Below are positions 1-9,837 of a stretch of DNA of 64,000 nucleotides, piece by piece; positions within the stretch are counted from its first letter, which is position 1, and every line of letters begins with the position of its first letter. This DNA is from Symmachiella macrocystis. GTDB taxonomy: Bacteria > Planctomycetota > Planctomycetia > Planctomycetales > Planctomycetaceae. The position numbers and the translations under genes are program-made. The DNA lies in contig NZ_SJPP01000002.1 in NCBI RefSeq assembly GCF_007860075.1, positions 558,001-622,000 of the forward strand, in the 5' to 3' direction. The notes under the pieces were generated by a model. That model did not search any database, was not told the DNA's origin, and saw only the letters and a program-made list of their open reading frames with translations.

Positions 1-539
1 GAAACCCGCCCTACTGACTCAACGTTGAGTTCATCCTGATCGACAATCCCCGTATCCAACTGCAAAAAACCGCTCCAATTCACGGTGGGATACTCGGAGG
101 AATCAAACAGACTCCGCGGTTGCCCAAGACGATCTCGAAATCCCGGAGGAAGATTCGGCAAATCAGGATCCTCTCCCAAACTCGGTTGGGGCAGGGCTGC
201 GCCGTCAGCCTCGTCTTGAAACCTCGAAAATCTGGAGGATGTCCAATTCGAGATCGTTACAACGCCCGTCGACTCCTCTGCAGGAATCAATGCCTCCGCG
301 AATTCCACGGTTTCTGACTCCGCAGCTTCTGATTCCGGGGCGATTCCCGCGTGGTCGCGCCGCAGCGTAGCGAGTTCCGCCTCTAACTTTTGAATCCGCT
401 GTTCAAACCCGTCCGCTTCGTTGCTCTCATCCACCCCGGCTGATTGTCCGAATCCAGTGGCGCCGGCGCATGCGACGATCACCACGGACAGTAAACACCG
501 CCGTATGCGCAACAGTTCAGGATTCGTGGCGCAAGACAT
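1..539 (-). CDS. Porin, phosphate-selective O/P-like (partial, N-terminal 179 residues)
   Basis: The minus-strand frame is open from an ATG at 539 to the window edge, so the C-terminal barrel lies outside. The N-terminus has a basic start followed by a hydrophobic stretch (LLSVVIVACAGATGFG) that reads as a signal peptide. A short predicted coiled coil follows (FEQRIQKLEAELATLRRD), then an acidic Pro-rich linker. The last visible part, NWSGFLQLDTGIVDQDE, resembles the first strands of OprP/OprO-type outer-membrane porins of planctomycetes, which often begin with a trimerising coiled coil. The function is inferred from this short motif, so the porin call is moderate; that it is a secreted or outer-membrane protein is more secure. 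Confidence 0.6.
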   Translation of the reverse strand, partial: MSCATNPELLRIRRCLLSVVIVACAGATGFGQSAGVDESNEADGFEQRIQKLEAELATLRRDHAGIAPESEAAESETVEFAEALIPAEESTGVVTISNWTSSRFSRFQDEADGAALPQPSLGEDPDLPNLPPGFRDRLGQPRSLFDSSEYPTVNWSGFLQLDTGIVDQDELNVESVGRV

Positions 540-810
540 AATAGTCGCGTCACTGGCAGAAAGAAAAAGGGAGGGTTTTGAGAGAGAGGCATGCGCGGAA
601 TTCTGAACAGAATCTTCGCACGGCGGAATTATACCGGCAGGCGGCATCGGCCACTATGCCAAAATCCAGCACCGAGGACGTGGTGGTTAGGTGGATTGAC
701 TAGGCCAAAAAGCTCTACCGCTGAGCCGTTTTAAGATCAACGACTCAGCGGCTTCGCCATGCTTGGCTACGGGGTTTTCGGATCAACGCCAAGGTCTATC
801 GTCGTCCATT
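540..810. other. Intergenic region with an inverted repeat
   Basis: No convincing gene. An 8-bp perfect inverted repeat (CCGCTGAG at 718-725 and CTCAGCGG at 744-751, 18-nt loop) lies about 60 bp beyond the peroxidase stop. It could be a transcription end structure for that minus-strand gene, but no T-run follows. Confidence 0.35.
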
Positions 811-2979
811 TTAGCGGCTACGCCTGTTGTGCTTTTTGTGAAGATCGTTTCCCCATAGCCCATCAGCCAATTCAGCAAACGCGTCATCGTGTCGACCATG
901 TCCTGCTCCGTGCATGAAGGCAAAGGATTTTCCCGCCTTGTGCGAACGGCCAGGCATCTCTCTTTCCTGATGCCCATGATGGCCGTGACCTGATTTTCCG
1001 TGATGGTGACCATGCTGATGGTGGCCGTGGTTGTGGTGATGCATGCCACCGGCAAAATGTCCGGGGTGATGCCGGCCGTTTTTGACAACCATTTCTTGCA
1101 AGCCGACATTTCCTTGATCATCAATGACTTTCAATCCGACCACCAAGCGACCTCGCGAATCCAAGTCCCGCATCGAGACTGCCGTTTGCATGCCGATCGC
1201 GTCGTCATACTGGCCGTCGTTGTCGAGGTCCCACAGATAGGTCAACGATTCGGTCGATTGTTCGAGGTCAAAACTACCACTGGCGTCCAACTGAATTTCG
1301 CCATTACGTCGCGACCCCACAAAATCGACTTCCAATGCCGCCACCGGCGCGTAATTTGTCGTCAACCGGAAAACGTCCTCGCGGATATTTTCGATCCCGG
1401 TGTTCCGCAAAATGATGTCGGATAGGCTCGTCGACTCCAATTCTTCCAATTCGCTGCCTTCGAAGACATTCTGATACCAGAAACGGTCTCCGTCGCGAAT
1501 CCGCTCGAATTGGTCGGCGATCACCGTGTGGATCAACAGCCCTACGCTCGCGCCGGCCACATGGTCCTCCGCTAAGCCGCCAACCCAGACGTCGATATTG
1601 TCGACATCGCCATAGACCTCTTCCAACTTGGCCTGCAATTCCGGGTCGGAGGTAATCTGTGAAAAGCTGGTCACCGCCTCCAATCCCAAATCAACACGAA
1701 CCTGGTTGTAATCCGCCAAACCGTGATCGCGTCCGCGCTGAATATTCAACGACACCAAGTCAAAGCCGCCGGAGCCAGGAGGGCCGAACAAAAAATTGCG
1801 TACGTCGTCAATGACCTGGGTATCGATCTCCTGCGCCTCCTGCCGCGCCAATCCGGCCAACAGAGAATCAATGCCATTCTCCATCAATTCGCCCGGGGCA
1901 AAAAACGCGTCACGTAGGGAAAGATTCCCGGCGTCAATCACTGCGCCACTATTGTCGACCCGCAACAACTCGGGCGACAACATACTGTGCCCATACCGAT
2001 AAGCCGCCGTCGAAAACAAGTTGCTAATGCCCGGGTTCACGGTCGAGTCGTACCCTTGATACTCAGCAATCGCATCTTCGCCCAACAGCGCGGGAAGGTA
2101 TTCGTTAAACGTAATCGCCTGCAATTCGGCAACCACATAGGCCCGGGCCTGCTGATAGATTTCCTCATCGGACAGGTTCGGATTGTTAGCGGCGATTTCG
2201 TCAGCGATGCGATTATGTTCTCTAACGAACAACGTATGCATCGAAGAGAGCGCCGCGTTTTCATTGGCCCGCACATCACCGGCAAGGAACAAATCGGCAC
2301 TCGTCCCGCCGGCATTGGCCAAACCGGATTCATTAAACGGCAACAGGTCGCCTTCACTGGTCTTCAACCGGCCACCGGAAAACGTTCGCAGAGCCGCTGC
2401 ACGCACGTCATCGGAACCATAAATCACAGACCCATCAATGAAAGCGGTAATCTCATTGAGCTGTTGTCTCACATTACTCACCGAATCTCCCGTTGCGGCG
2501 TCGTACAAGGAGCGATTGAAATCGATGACCTGTGTCCCTGTTGAAAAGGGATCAAAGAATTCATCTCCCGTGGGAACTTCGATCGGCAACGACTCGTGGG
2601 GTTCACCGTTCTCCGTCAGATCGATATCGTGGTCAATAAACTGCCCCCACAGCCAGACAAAGTCGGACAGTTGCCGGTCATTGATGATATCCGCGTCCTG
2701 GTCCACGATCGCATTACTAACCTCCCGCGCACTGGGCCGATCCGCCCCCGCGGGTTCCGAAATCCCGTCTGCATATTCAACAGTACTGATCCGCAACAAC
2801 TGTTCGTAGGTACTGCCCCATTCGGGATTGTCGAGGTTATTGCCGGTCCCATCGATCTCCGCGATGCTGGCGGACATCACGACGCGCTCTTCGAGCGACT
2901 CCAATGACAAGGGGCGTCGCATTTTGTTGACTTTACCAGCGTGGGCTGAACGGGTCTTGGTGTGGATCTTGGAACGCAT
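811..2979 (-). CDS. Secreted animal-type haem peroxidase with PKD-like domain and His-rich tail
   Basis: A 722-residue protein of the animal haem peroxidase superfamily. I chose ATG 2979 because GGAG sits six bases upstream; the frame is open to 3150 but that extension looks untranslated. The N-terminus RRPLSLESLEERVVMSA carries the LE-x-LE-x-R motif found near the start of many large exported planctomycete proteins. Catalytic landmarks are present: distal His in QFIDHD (about residue 117), REHNR (253-257), and proximal His in YRYGHS (331). A PKD/Ig-like segment occupies about 543-630 (YLWDLDNDGQYDD). The end is extraordinarily His-rich, with 17 His between residues 637 and 670. Expected to be extracellular and to oxidise small substrates with peroxide; the substrate is unknown. 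Monocistronic by spacing. Confidence 0.9.
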   Translation of the reverse strand: MRSKIHTKTRSAHAGKVNKMRRPLSLESLEERVVMSASIAEIDGTGNNLDNPEWGSTYEQLLRISTVEYADGISEPAGADRPSAREVSNAIVDQDADIINDRQLSDFVWLWGQFIDHDIDLTENGEPHESLPIEVPTGDEFFDPFSTGTQVIDFNRSLYDAATGDSVSNVRQQLNEITAFIDGSVIYGSDDVRAAALRTFSGGRLKTSEGDLLPFNESGLANAGGTSADLFLAGDVRANENAALSSMHTLFVREHNRIADEIAANNPNLSDEEIYQQARAYVVAELQAITFNEYLPALLGEDAIAEYQGYDSTVNPGISNLFSTAAYRYGHSMLSPELLRVDNSGAVIDAGNLSLRDAFFAPGELMENGIDSLLAGLARQEAQEIDTQVIDDVRNFLFGPPGSGGFDLVSLNIQRGRDHGLADYNQVRVDLGLEAVTSFSQITSDPELQAKLEEVYGDVDNIDVWVGGLAEDHVAGASVGLLIHTVIADQFERIRDGDRFWYQNVFEGSELEELESTSLSDIILRNTGIENIREDVFRLTTNYAPVAALEVDFVGSRRNGEIQLDASGSFDLEQSTESLTYLWDLDNDGQYDDAIGMQTAVSMRDLDSRGRLVVGLKVIDDQGNVGLQEMVVKNGRHHPGHFAGGMHHHNHGHHQHGHHHGKSGHGHHGHQEREMPGRSHKAGKSFAFMHGAGHGRHDDAFAELADGLWGNDLHKKHNRRSR

Positions 2980-3461
2980 GGATGACTCCATTTGTGGGGA
3001 AAGGTCTAGAGATGGGGAGTGAGACAAGACTATGAGGCGTCGTTCAAAAATGGGTACGACAGGCTTGTCGCGTTGCTCCTTTCGAGTGGCTATGACACCA
3101 ACCGGAAAGAAAAAGGGACGTGCTAGATATGCCCGGCAATGAACTGCCAAGCAGTGTAGTGTTTACGTTTCGACACGACGGCAACCGCCATTTCAACAAC
3201 AATTTTCCGTACTTATATGCTCAGCAAACATCCGGAGACATGACAGTTCAATTCGATGTTCTTCTTTCATTCTAATTGGCTCACTGAGGGACGCGATAGA
3301 TAAAAAAACGTGTTCATGAAAAGTCATTTCCGGATACATGCCAAGCACGCCGCAATCGTTTGTGGTCTCGTGTCGTTGAACATGCCTCTGTTAAATACAA
3401 CGTAAACACGACGAGGGTATTCACTAACCCCGACGCATTTTTCCCATCCGCCTTTTATCGT
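2980..3461. other. Intergenic region, 482 bp
   Basis: Lies between two minus-strand genes and should hold the peroxidase promoter. It is more AT-rich than the neighbouring genes. I see no coding potential, no tRNA and no clear repeat. Confidence 0.5.
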
Positions 3462-5159
3462 TTATTGACCTGCAGCACCCTTTTTCACCTGCGCCAACTG
3501 CGCGATGTCGGCATCCGTCAACGCGCGGCCATACAGGCGGACCTCGGCAAGCTTGCCGTCGAAATGATCCTGTGGGCCAAAGCCAATCGTCAGCGGCTCG
3601 GTGGTGGAGATGTCATAGTCTGAGACTGCAAACTGCGACGAGCGGGCCACGAGTTTTCCATTGACGTAAAGCCGTAAACAATCGCGTCCCCGTACCGCTG
3701 CCAGATGCACCCAACCCGCAGGCAGCGCGTGTCCATATGTCGCGCTCTTGCCCGCTTCCAACGAATAGACATGTCCCGAAGGCAAGGTCCCGCAATACAA
3801 CCGGCCCTCATGCACAGCCATCGACCACGCGCGGCGATATTTCACATCCGGCGTGGTATCGAGTTGCCCAGTCCGCGACCAATTGCTGCCGCCGTCGTAG
3901 CGATAGACTTCAGCCAAAGGCAGCGTGCCTGCAAAGAACCCACCGTTGTAGACCGCCATCCCCATGACTTCTTTTTCATCGCCCAGTCGACCGACATTGA
4001 TCCAATCCTGCCCGCCGCCATAACGAAAGACTTCACCGTTGGGCCATGTCGAGGAGTACAAGTCGCCCCGGTAAATCGCAAATCCGTACGACTGGGTGAT
4101 TCCCTCGGGTTTCCCCACGTCAGTGAACTTTCCCTGCCCGTCGTAGCGTTCAATGCCTCCGCCATCCAGCGATGCGAAATACATCGATCCGTTGTGAACC
4201 ACCGGAAAGGTCACGCGGTGTCCCGGTTCTCCCAGAAATTTCCAACTCTCGCCCCCTTCGTAACGATACAACCCCCGGCCGGGATGCTTGGAGGGTCCGG
4301 CATACAACGCGCCCTGATAGACGACCAAGCCGCCGGTTGTAAACGATTCGCCGGTCTTTGGATTCTGCAATTTGCCGCAATCAATCCACTGCCCCGGAGC
4401 TTCGTAGCGATACACTTTGCCCCCTGGCGTTTCGTTCGGCGATTCGGGAAGCGCCGACCCAGCGGCGAGATAACGACCGGTTCCCGCATACAGATGCCCA
4501 TCAAAGACCGCAAGCGTCTGCACCGCATTGCTACTGTCGGGACTTCCGCAATCGGCCCACTGCTGCCCTCCTTCGTAACGATAAACATGCCCCGCCTGAT
4601 CCGCTCCGTGCTCAAAGGTCCCGGCGTATAACTCCCCTTTGTACACACACAACGCGCAGACGTACAAATTGTCTCCGGGACGTCCACAGTCGGTCCACTC
4701 CGGATCGATTTTGTCCGCATCAATTCCAAAATAGAGATGCCGATGATTGGACTGCGTGGATGTCACACCCGATAAGTTGAGGATTCCCAAGTTGAATCCC
4801 GTGCGACTCTTCGCGTCGTATTTAGCAACAAGGTCGCCCAGCACGTCGTCCAACTTCTCTTGGGTATTCGCCCACAGGGAAATGGAAAACTCACCCGTCC
4901 CCAAATGCAGGGCCGGGTTGTCCTCGACTTCAATGACACTGGTACGGCCATCAAATCCGCCCGCGGTATTCGCCTGACCGCGGGGCCCCGCGACTTTCAA
5001 ATCAATATCGCGGGCCTTCGATTTGAGTTTGCTGGACGAATGGTCGCGCGTGTCGCCGGCCAATGGCCAATCGCCAATCAGTTTGTCATCGCCTCGAGCG
5101 TCGACTCCGGCGCCGCACACAAACAAGAGCACCAACGCGTTCGTTAAAAAACGATTCAT
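3462..5159 (-). CDS. Secreted LamG-domain protein with an inserted seven-bladed propeller
   Basis: A 565-residue protein with a Sec signal peptide (MNRFLTNALVLLFVCGAGVDA). The start at 5159 has GAGGAA six bases upstream. Residues 25-140 are the first half of a concanavalin-A-like/LamG fold (GGFDGRTSVIEVEDNPAL, FSISLWANTQ). Residues 475-560 are its second half (GWVHLAAVRGRDCLRLYVNGKLV, then LAEVRLYGRALTDADIAQL). Between them lie seven repeats of roughly 40 residues with the signature xGxLYAGT...VYRYxGGxxWxDCG, with LY/MY/FF motifs near residues 174, 211, 282, 323, 364, 405 and 451, which suggests a seven-bladed beta-propeller. No catalytic residues recognised. A glycan-binding or adhesion role is inferred. 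Single gene, not obviously in an operon. Confidence 0.8.
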   Translation of the reverse strand: MNRFLTNALVLLFVCGAGVDARGDDKLIGDWPLAGDTRDHSSSKLKSKARDIDLKVAGPRGQANTAGGFDGRTSVIEVEDNPALHLGTGEFSISLWANTQEKLDDVLGDLVAKYDAKSRTGFNLGILNLSGVTSTQSNHRHLYFGIDADKIDPEWTDCGRPGDNLYVCALCVYKGELYAGTFEHGADQAGHVYRYEGGQQWADCGSPDSSNAVQTLAVFDGHLYAGTGRYLAAGSALPESPNETPGGKVYRYEAPGQWIDCGKLQNPKTGESFTTGGLVVYQGALYAGPSKHPGRGLYRYEGGESWKFLGEPGHRVTFPVVHNGSMYFASLDGGGIERYDGQGKFTDVGKPEGITQSYGFAIYRGDLYSSTWPNGEVFRYGGGQDWINVGRLGDEKEVMGMAVYNGGFFAGTLPLAEVYRYDGGSNWSRTGQLDTTPDVKYRRAWSMAVHEGRLYCGTLPSGHVYSLEAGKSATYGHALPAGWVHLAAVRGRDCLRLYVNGKLVARSSQFAVSDYDISTTEPLTIGFGPQDHFDGKLAEVRLYGRALTDADIAQLAQVKKGAAGQ

Positions 5160-5316
5160 CAGACGTTCCTCGAAACCAAGGGGGGGGAAGGCAATGGATG
5201 AGCGAAACTGGAATCGCTCAAAAAGGCCGCTGCATTGGCAAACAATGCAGTCCCATGATTACGACTTGGTCGCGAAACGTCAAAAGTACAGCGTGATTGA
5301 CGACAGCACTGACAGC

Positions 5317-5703
5317 TTAGACGAAAAAACCGGCCGCTTCGAAGCAGGCTTCGGCTGTTTGCTTGCAGCGGACGACCAGCAATTGCTTCTCACCGCAAGG
5401 CAGCCACAATTTCAACACCTCGCCCGGGTAGAACTGGTCGGTGTGCAACAGAGCAATGCCGGTGCGGGACAGGTCCTTCGTTAGCACCACAGAGCGGCCA
5501 ATGTCGCGGGGCAGGGCGGGGAGCGTCTGCTCACTACTCAATAGCGCAGAGGCGGGATAGAAAAACCGGGGGAATCGGCGCAGATCGTTTGCGACCGGCA
5601 TCATGGGCCCTCGTTTATTTAAGAAGGCGCGTAATGGCGGCGGAAGTTCTAACTGTCTGGGAATTGCATTTAGCAATTCTGGGACATGATTGACGTCCAA
5701 CAT
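5317..5703 (-). CDS. PilZ domain protein
   Basis: A 128-residue protein. The RRFPR stretch (about residues 42-46) and DLSRTG (about 77-82) match the RxxxR and D/NxSxxG elements of PilZ domains, which bind cyclic di-GMP. It starts inside the end of the upstream HD-GYP gene (34-bp overlap), which suggests translational coupling. It probably acts as the c-di-GMP receptor paired with that phosphodiesterase. The downstream target is unknown. Confidence 0.8.
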   Translation of the reverse strand: MLDVNHVPELLNAIPRQLELPPPLRAFLNKRGPMMPVANDLRRFPRFFYPASALLSSEQTLPALPRDIGRSVVLTKDLSRTGIALLHTDQFYPGEVLKLWLPCGEKQLLVVRCKQTAEACFEAAGFFV

Positions 5704-6665
5704 TTGACCATCCCCGAATCTAGACCACGGCCCGACTCTCTTTCGAGATACGCCAGGACTTCCGTGATATGTTGCCCTCGATGATACGGCCGGTCGCTGG
5801 TGAGCGCATCGAAAATATCAACGATGGCGCATAACTGCCCCCAAGGGTGAATCTCATCACCTTTCACCCCAACCGGATAACCTTTTCCATCCATTCGTTC
5901 GTGGTGCTGATACACCATCATCAATTGGCCCCACGACAATTTCTCCCGGCGACAAAGCCGGGCAAATCCGACCGTAGGGTGACTTTGAATCAGTTCGCGC
6001 TCTTCGTCGCTGAGTCTGTCTGGTTTGGTCAAGAGTTCATAAGGTATGCCGATCTTGCCCACATCGTGCAACAAAGCCCCCGTCGCGATTTCTTCCAGCT
6101 GCTCCTCAGCGACGATCCCTATGCCCTTGGCCAACATGACGCTGTAACTGCACACATTGGCCGAATGCGTGAAGGTATGGAAATCGTGTTTGATCATGGA
6201 GAACACATCGTGAGCCACCAAGTCGGCCCGATTCATCAGATTGACCGTATGCCGCCCCATATCGCGCGACGCCTCAACGGTTTCCGACACATCTCCACGC
6301 TCAAAAGTCTCCTGCAGACAATCCTGTGTGACCTGATTGAGAATTTGAAAACGTTGCGTGGCTGGAAGGCTCTCGTTTTCGATAAAAGTTGATAGGTTTT
6401 CCCGCAAATAACTCTGGTAGACCTGTTGTTCCCCGGTACGGATGTACAACCGCTTAACGCCCCGTACACGAAGCTTCTTCAAATCCTCCTCGGTCAGCGG
6501 AAAATCGCGGCCGCGAAACAGCCGGTACTGGCCCTCTGTGCCATGCTCTTCATAGAGATCGAGTTGATAGCAACTGGACGGATCCAAAGTAGCAATCGGA
6601 ATCGAGACGTATCGCCGCTCGGGCTTCGGCGGTTTTACAGAAGTGAGGCAAACAGCGCTCGTCAC
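5670..6665 (-). CDS. HD-GYP domain cyclic-di-GMP phosphodiesterase
   Basis: A 331-residue protein. The C-terminal half is an HD-GYP domain: LLHDVGK with H200/D201, YQHHERMDGKGYP (HHE at 254-256, GYP at 262-264), and IVDIFDALTSDRPY. These are the metal-ligand and GYP signatures of c-di-GMP phosphodiesterases. The N-terminal part (about 1-110, containing RGVKRLYIRTGEQQVYQSYL) is a divergent sensory or adaptor region often preceding HD-GYP domains. No transmembrane segment is seen, so it is likely cytoplasmic. First gene of a two-gene unit with the PilZ gene. Confidence 0.9.
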   Translation of the reverse strand: MTSAVCLTSVKPPKPERRYVSIPIATLDPSSCYQLDLYEEHGTEGQYRLFRGRDFPLTEEDLKKLRVRGVKRLYIRTGEQQVYQSYLRENLSTFIENESLPATQRFQILNQVTQDCLQETFERGDVSETVEASRDMGRHTVNLMNRADLVAHDVFSMIKHDFHTFTHSANVCSYSVMLAKGIGIVAEEQLEEIATGALLHDVGKIGIPYELLTKPDRLSDEERELIQSHPTVGFARLCRREKLSWGQLMMVYQHHERMDGKGYPVGVKGDEIHPWGQLCAIVDIFDALTSDRPYHRGQHITEVLAYLERESGRGLDSGMVKCWTSIMSQNC

Positions 6666-7059
6666 GACTCTTCTCTCAATCCTAAGAACAAGTGATGACT
6701 CGGATGCATCGACCGCATCCAGACTGAAGTCTCACTTCGCAGTAGGGCAAAATCCAATCATCAACGTTGGTTTAGACTCGCACGCAAATGATGGTGGTCG
6801 TTTTAAAAAGACCGTAGATAACCCTGAAAATGAAGGTGGAAACTGAGCGATGTTCCAATCAAAACATAGCTCACATTCGCGGAAAAGCATTTCCAGACGA
6901 TTCAAGCCCCGTCAGCACAATCCGCACAGGCATTACTACCGGCGGACGACCGTGCACTGACGTGAGGGAATGAACGCAATTCTGTGGCTTAGCGCATGAA
7001 AAAAGCCGACGGCGACAGCCGGCGACTCAGGGAAATTCACTATAGGCGACTTTGGAAAA
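6666..7059. other. Intergenic region, 394 bp
   Basis: Holds the terminator of the lipid cluster (6999-7023, separate entry) and, further left, the presumed promoter of the HD-GYP/PilZ pair. No gene is supported. Confidence 0.5.
6999..7023 (-). terminator. Rho-independent terminator after fabF
   Basis: Read on the minus strand: a 6-bp GC stem (GCCGGC pairing with GTCGGC, one G-U pair), a 7-nt loop, then six T residues. It lies 37 bp past the fabF stop and ends the rpmF-plsX-fabD-acpP-fabF cluster. Confidence 0.8.
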
Positions 7060-8298
7060 TCAGTCCATTTTGCCGATAACCAAGCACGCGTTATGCCCAC
7101 CAAAGCCAAAACTGTTAGATAAAACAGCCCTCACCTTTGTTGGCCGTGCCTCATTGGGCACATAGTCCAGATCGCACTCTGGATCGGGATTGTCGAGATT
7201 GATTGTCGGCGGCACTGTCTGATGATGAAGCGCCAACGCTCCGACCACAAACTCAACCCCTCCCGAAGCACCCAGCAGATGCCCCAATTGGCTCTTCGTG
7301 CTTGAGACGCAGAGTTTTTTGGAGTGCGAGTTGAACACCGACTTGATCGCTGTCGTTTCGGCCACGTCACCCAAAGGGGTACTTGTGCCGTGAGCGTTGA
7401 TGTAGTCGATCTGATCAAGTTCCAGATGGGCGTCCCGCAGCGCGCCGCTCATCGCTCGAGAGGCACCTGCGCCCTCAGGGTCGGGGGCCGTCATGTGCGA
7501 CGCATCGGCACTCATGCCGTAGCCCAAGACTTCGCCGTAAATTGTCGCTCCCCGTTTCCGGGCTCGTTCATATTCCTCAAGCACGACAATGCCGGCTCCT
7601 TCGGAAAGCACGAAGCCGTCGCGGTCCTTGTCGAATGGACGACTGGCCGTCTGAGGATTCTCATTCCGCCGAGACAGGGCATTCATCCGCGCGAAACCAG
7701 AAAGACCCATCGGCGTGATGGCTGATTCACTTCCACCGGTCACCATGATATCGGCTCGGTCGTCTTGAATCAGCTTAAAGGCATCGCCAATGGCGTTCGT
7801 CGCTGAAGCACAAGCCGTCGCGATCGCACTATTGGGACCACGCAAGCCAAAACGGACGGAGATATTTCCGCTCGCCGCGTTGACAATCAACTTGGGGATC
7901 ATGAACGGAGACACGCGATCAGGACCGCGATAAAACAGCTTCACATGCTGCTGTTCAATCTCTTGCAACCCACCGATACCGCTTCCGATCAACACTCCAT
8001 GACGATACGGATCGCCATCATTCAGGTCGATCCCCGATGTCTCGAGCGCCTTGTGAGCTCCGACGAGCGCAAACTGCGCAAAGCGGTCAATCCGTTTGAC
8101 ATCTCGACTGGAGATGGTCTCAGACGGATCGAATTCGGCAATCTCTCCGCCGAAACGCACTTTGAAATTGGAAACGTCAAATCGCCGTAAGGGGCCTACG
8201 CCGCTTTTTCCGGCGCAGATATTGTCCCAAAACTCTGGGATATCATTTCCCAGAGCCGTAACGACTGACATTCCCGTAACGACAACACGCCTGCGCAT
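7060..8298 (-). CDS. fabF: 3-oxoacyl-ACP synthase II
   Basis: A 412-residue elongating condensing enzyme of type II fatty acid synthesis: it condenses acyl-ACP with malonyl-ACP. The complete catalytic set is visible: Cys163 in TACASATNAIG, His303 in NAHGTSTPLGD, Lys335 in SSTKSQLGH and His340. N-terminal RRVVVTGMSVVTALG is typical of the family. It starts three bases after the acpP stop, so the two are co-transcribed and probably coupled; the GAGGAG in the 3' end of acpP may serve as its ribosome site. Length fits FabF. Cytoplasmic. Confidence 0.97.
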   Translation of the reverse strand: MRRRVVVTGMSVVTALGNDIPEFWDNICAGKSGVGPLRRFDVSNFKVRFGGEIAEFDPSETISSRDVKRIDRFAQFALVGAHKALETSGIDLNDGDPYRHGVLIGSGIGGLQEIEQQHVKLFYRGPDRVSPFMIPKLIVNAASGNISVRFGLRGPNSAIATACASATNAIGDAFKLIQDDRADIMVTGGSESAITPMGLSGFARMNALSRRNENPQTASRPFDKDRDGFVLSEGAGIVVLEEYERARKRGATIYGEVLGYGMSADASHMTAPDPEGAGASRAMSGALRDAHLELDQIDYINAHGTSTPLGDVAETTAIKSVFNSHSKKLCVSSTKSQLGHLLGASGGVEFVVGALALHHQTVPPTINLDNPDPECDLDYVPNEARPTKVRAVLSNSFGFGGHNACLVIGKMD

Positions 8299-8301
8299 CG
8301 G

Positions 8302-8532
8302 CTACTTGTGCTCCTCAATGTAGTCGATCGCATCGCCCACAGTGCGGATCTTCTCGTAGTCTTCATCCGGAATTGTTACATCGAATTCTTCTTCGAATTC
8401 CATGACCAATTCTACGATGTCCAACGAGTCCGCTTTCAAGTCCTCGATAAACGCGCTCTCACGGGCAACTTCCTCACGGGGAGTCCCCAAGTGCTCGCTG
8501 ACAATTTCAAACACCTTTTCTTCGACTGACAC
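8302..8532 (-). CDS. acpP: Acyl carrier protein (GTG start)
   Basis: A 76-residue ACP. The start is GTG at 8532, preceded by GAGGAG at a good spacing; longer readings of this frame upstream are not ACP-like. Ser36 in [13 protein letters not shown] is the phosphopantetheine attachment site. The protein is strongly acidic, as expected for ACPs ([14 protein letters not shown]-like helix II/III region). It carries the growing acyl chain for FabD and FabF encoded on either side. The 256 bp upstream, where fabG commonly sits, hold no gene. Confidence 0.97.
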   Translation of the reverse strand: MSVEEKVFEIVSEHLGTPREEVARESAFIEDLKADSLDIVELVMEFEEEFDVTIPDEDYEKIRTVGDAIDYIEEHK

Positions 8533-8788
8533 GCAAAACTCCTCTAAGAAAAAAACCGGATTGATTTCGATGTTCGAATCCGGCTGCGGATTCTCGAATC
8601 GCCTGGCGCACGCTGGACGCAAAATGTGCGTCGCAAATACATACGTGCGAAGATATACCGCGCTCGTACTTTCTTGTAAACCGTAAACAAATCTTCGCCA
8701 TGACCGAACCGTCTGGTCGGTCAGGACTTGCCGTATCACACGGCCAATTTCTTTTCTGAAATCACGAGCCGCGCCGCCGTTTCCAGCC

Positions 8789-9694
8789 TCAGGAATCATT
8801 GACTGTCTCGCAGGGAACCTTCCGCGCGATCCGTTTCAACAAACCACGCAGGACTTTCCCCGGCCCAACTTCGTAAAACTGGTCAACACCGTCTTGCAGT
8901 AGACCACGAATCGAATCTTCCCACAAGACCGGGCTGATCACTTGTCGAACCAATAAATCAACTATTTCGCCGCTTTCATGCGCTGCCGCGTCGACGTTGG
9001 AGACCACGGGAATGCGCGGCGTGGAGATGGTCACTCCCGCTAAAGCCTCCGCTAGCAACGTATCGGCGGGCTTCATTAAATCGGTATGGAATGCGCCCGC
9101 CACTGCCAACGCTGCCGGTTTGCCCCCGGCGGCTTCGGCAAGTTCAGCAATCCGCTCACAGGCCGCTTGCTCGCCCGACACAACGATATTTCCCGGACAC
9201 AAATAATTGGCGATCTGGATCGATCCGGCCGACGAAGCCTCTTGAACTAATTCCTCGACTTGCTCGCGCTGCAGCAACAACAAGCTCACCATTCCCGAGG
9301 GGGTCGCTTCGGCGGCAGCCTGCATGGCTTGGCCGCGACGTTGGACCACTTTCAGCCCATCCTCAAAGGACATGGCGCCGGCAAAAACCAACGCGGTGTA
9401 TTCTCCCAAACTCAATCCGGCGGTCACCGCACAATCATCAACGACTTCAGGCGACTCCGCACGGAGCATTTCCATAGCGGCCAAACTGGTGACGAAAATC
9501 GCAGGTTGGCTGATGTCCGTGGCGTTCAACTTCTCTTGCGGACCTTCGAAACAAAGTTGCGCCAAATCAAATCCCAGAATTTCGCCCGCCTGCTCGTAGA
9601 GTGCGCGTGCGGCGGGATATTTTTCCGAAATCGTTTTCCCCATACCGACGTGCTGAGCGCCTTGGCCGGGAAATAAAAATGCAGTTTTGCTCAC
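8789..9694 (-). CDS. fabD: Malonyl-CoA:ACP transacylase (GTG start)
   Basis: A 301-residue enzyme that loads malonyl groups from CoA onto [17 protein letters not shown] at the N-terminus and the nucleophile elbow GLSLGEY (Ser near residue 94) are diagnostic, with the catalytic His in GAFHTDLM (about 206). Start is GTG 9694 with GGGA seven bases upstream. It lies 142 bp downstream of plsX and upstream of acpP. Normal length for the family. Confidence 0.96.
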   Translation of the reverse strand: MSKTAFLFPGQGAQHVGMGKTISEKYPAARALYEQAGEILGFDLAQLCFEGPQEKLNATDISQPAIFVTSLAAMEMLRAESPEVVDDCAVTAGLSLGEYTALVFAGAMSFEDGLKVVQRRGQAMQAAAEATPSGMVSLLLLQREQVEELVQEASSAGSIQIANYLCPGNIVVSGEQAACERIAELAEAAGGKPAALAVAGAFHTDLMKPADTLLAEALAGVTISTPRIPVVSNVDAAAHESGEIVDLLVRQVISPVLWEDSIRGLLQDGVDQFYEVGPGKVLRGLLKRIARKVPCETVNDS

Positions 9695-9837
9695 AGATTC
9701 ATCCCTGTTGTGATCTGACTGAAATGAAAAGGCCCAGACTGCACGAGCACCGGGCTGAGTGCGTTATCCCTCTGGCAAGCCGATAGCAACGGAAGACCAC
9801 CCTGTGGGCCTCCTTGCTCAAGGCCACCCACGCGCGA

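Noticed and set aside
9730-9811. AGGCCCA/TGGGCCT inverted repeat between plsX and fabD
   Set aside because: Arms are 68 bases apart with only a short T-run; too weak to call a terminator or attenuator, and the genes are probably co-transcribed.
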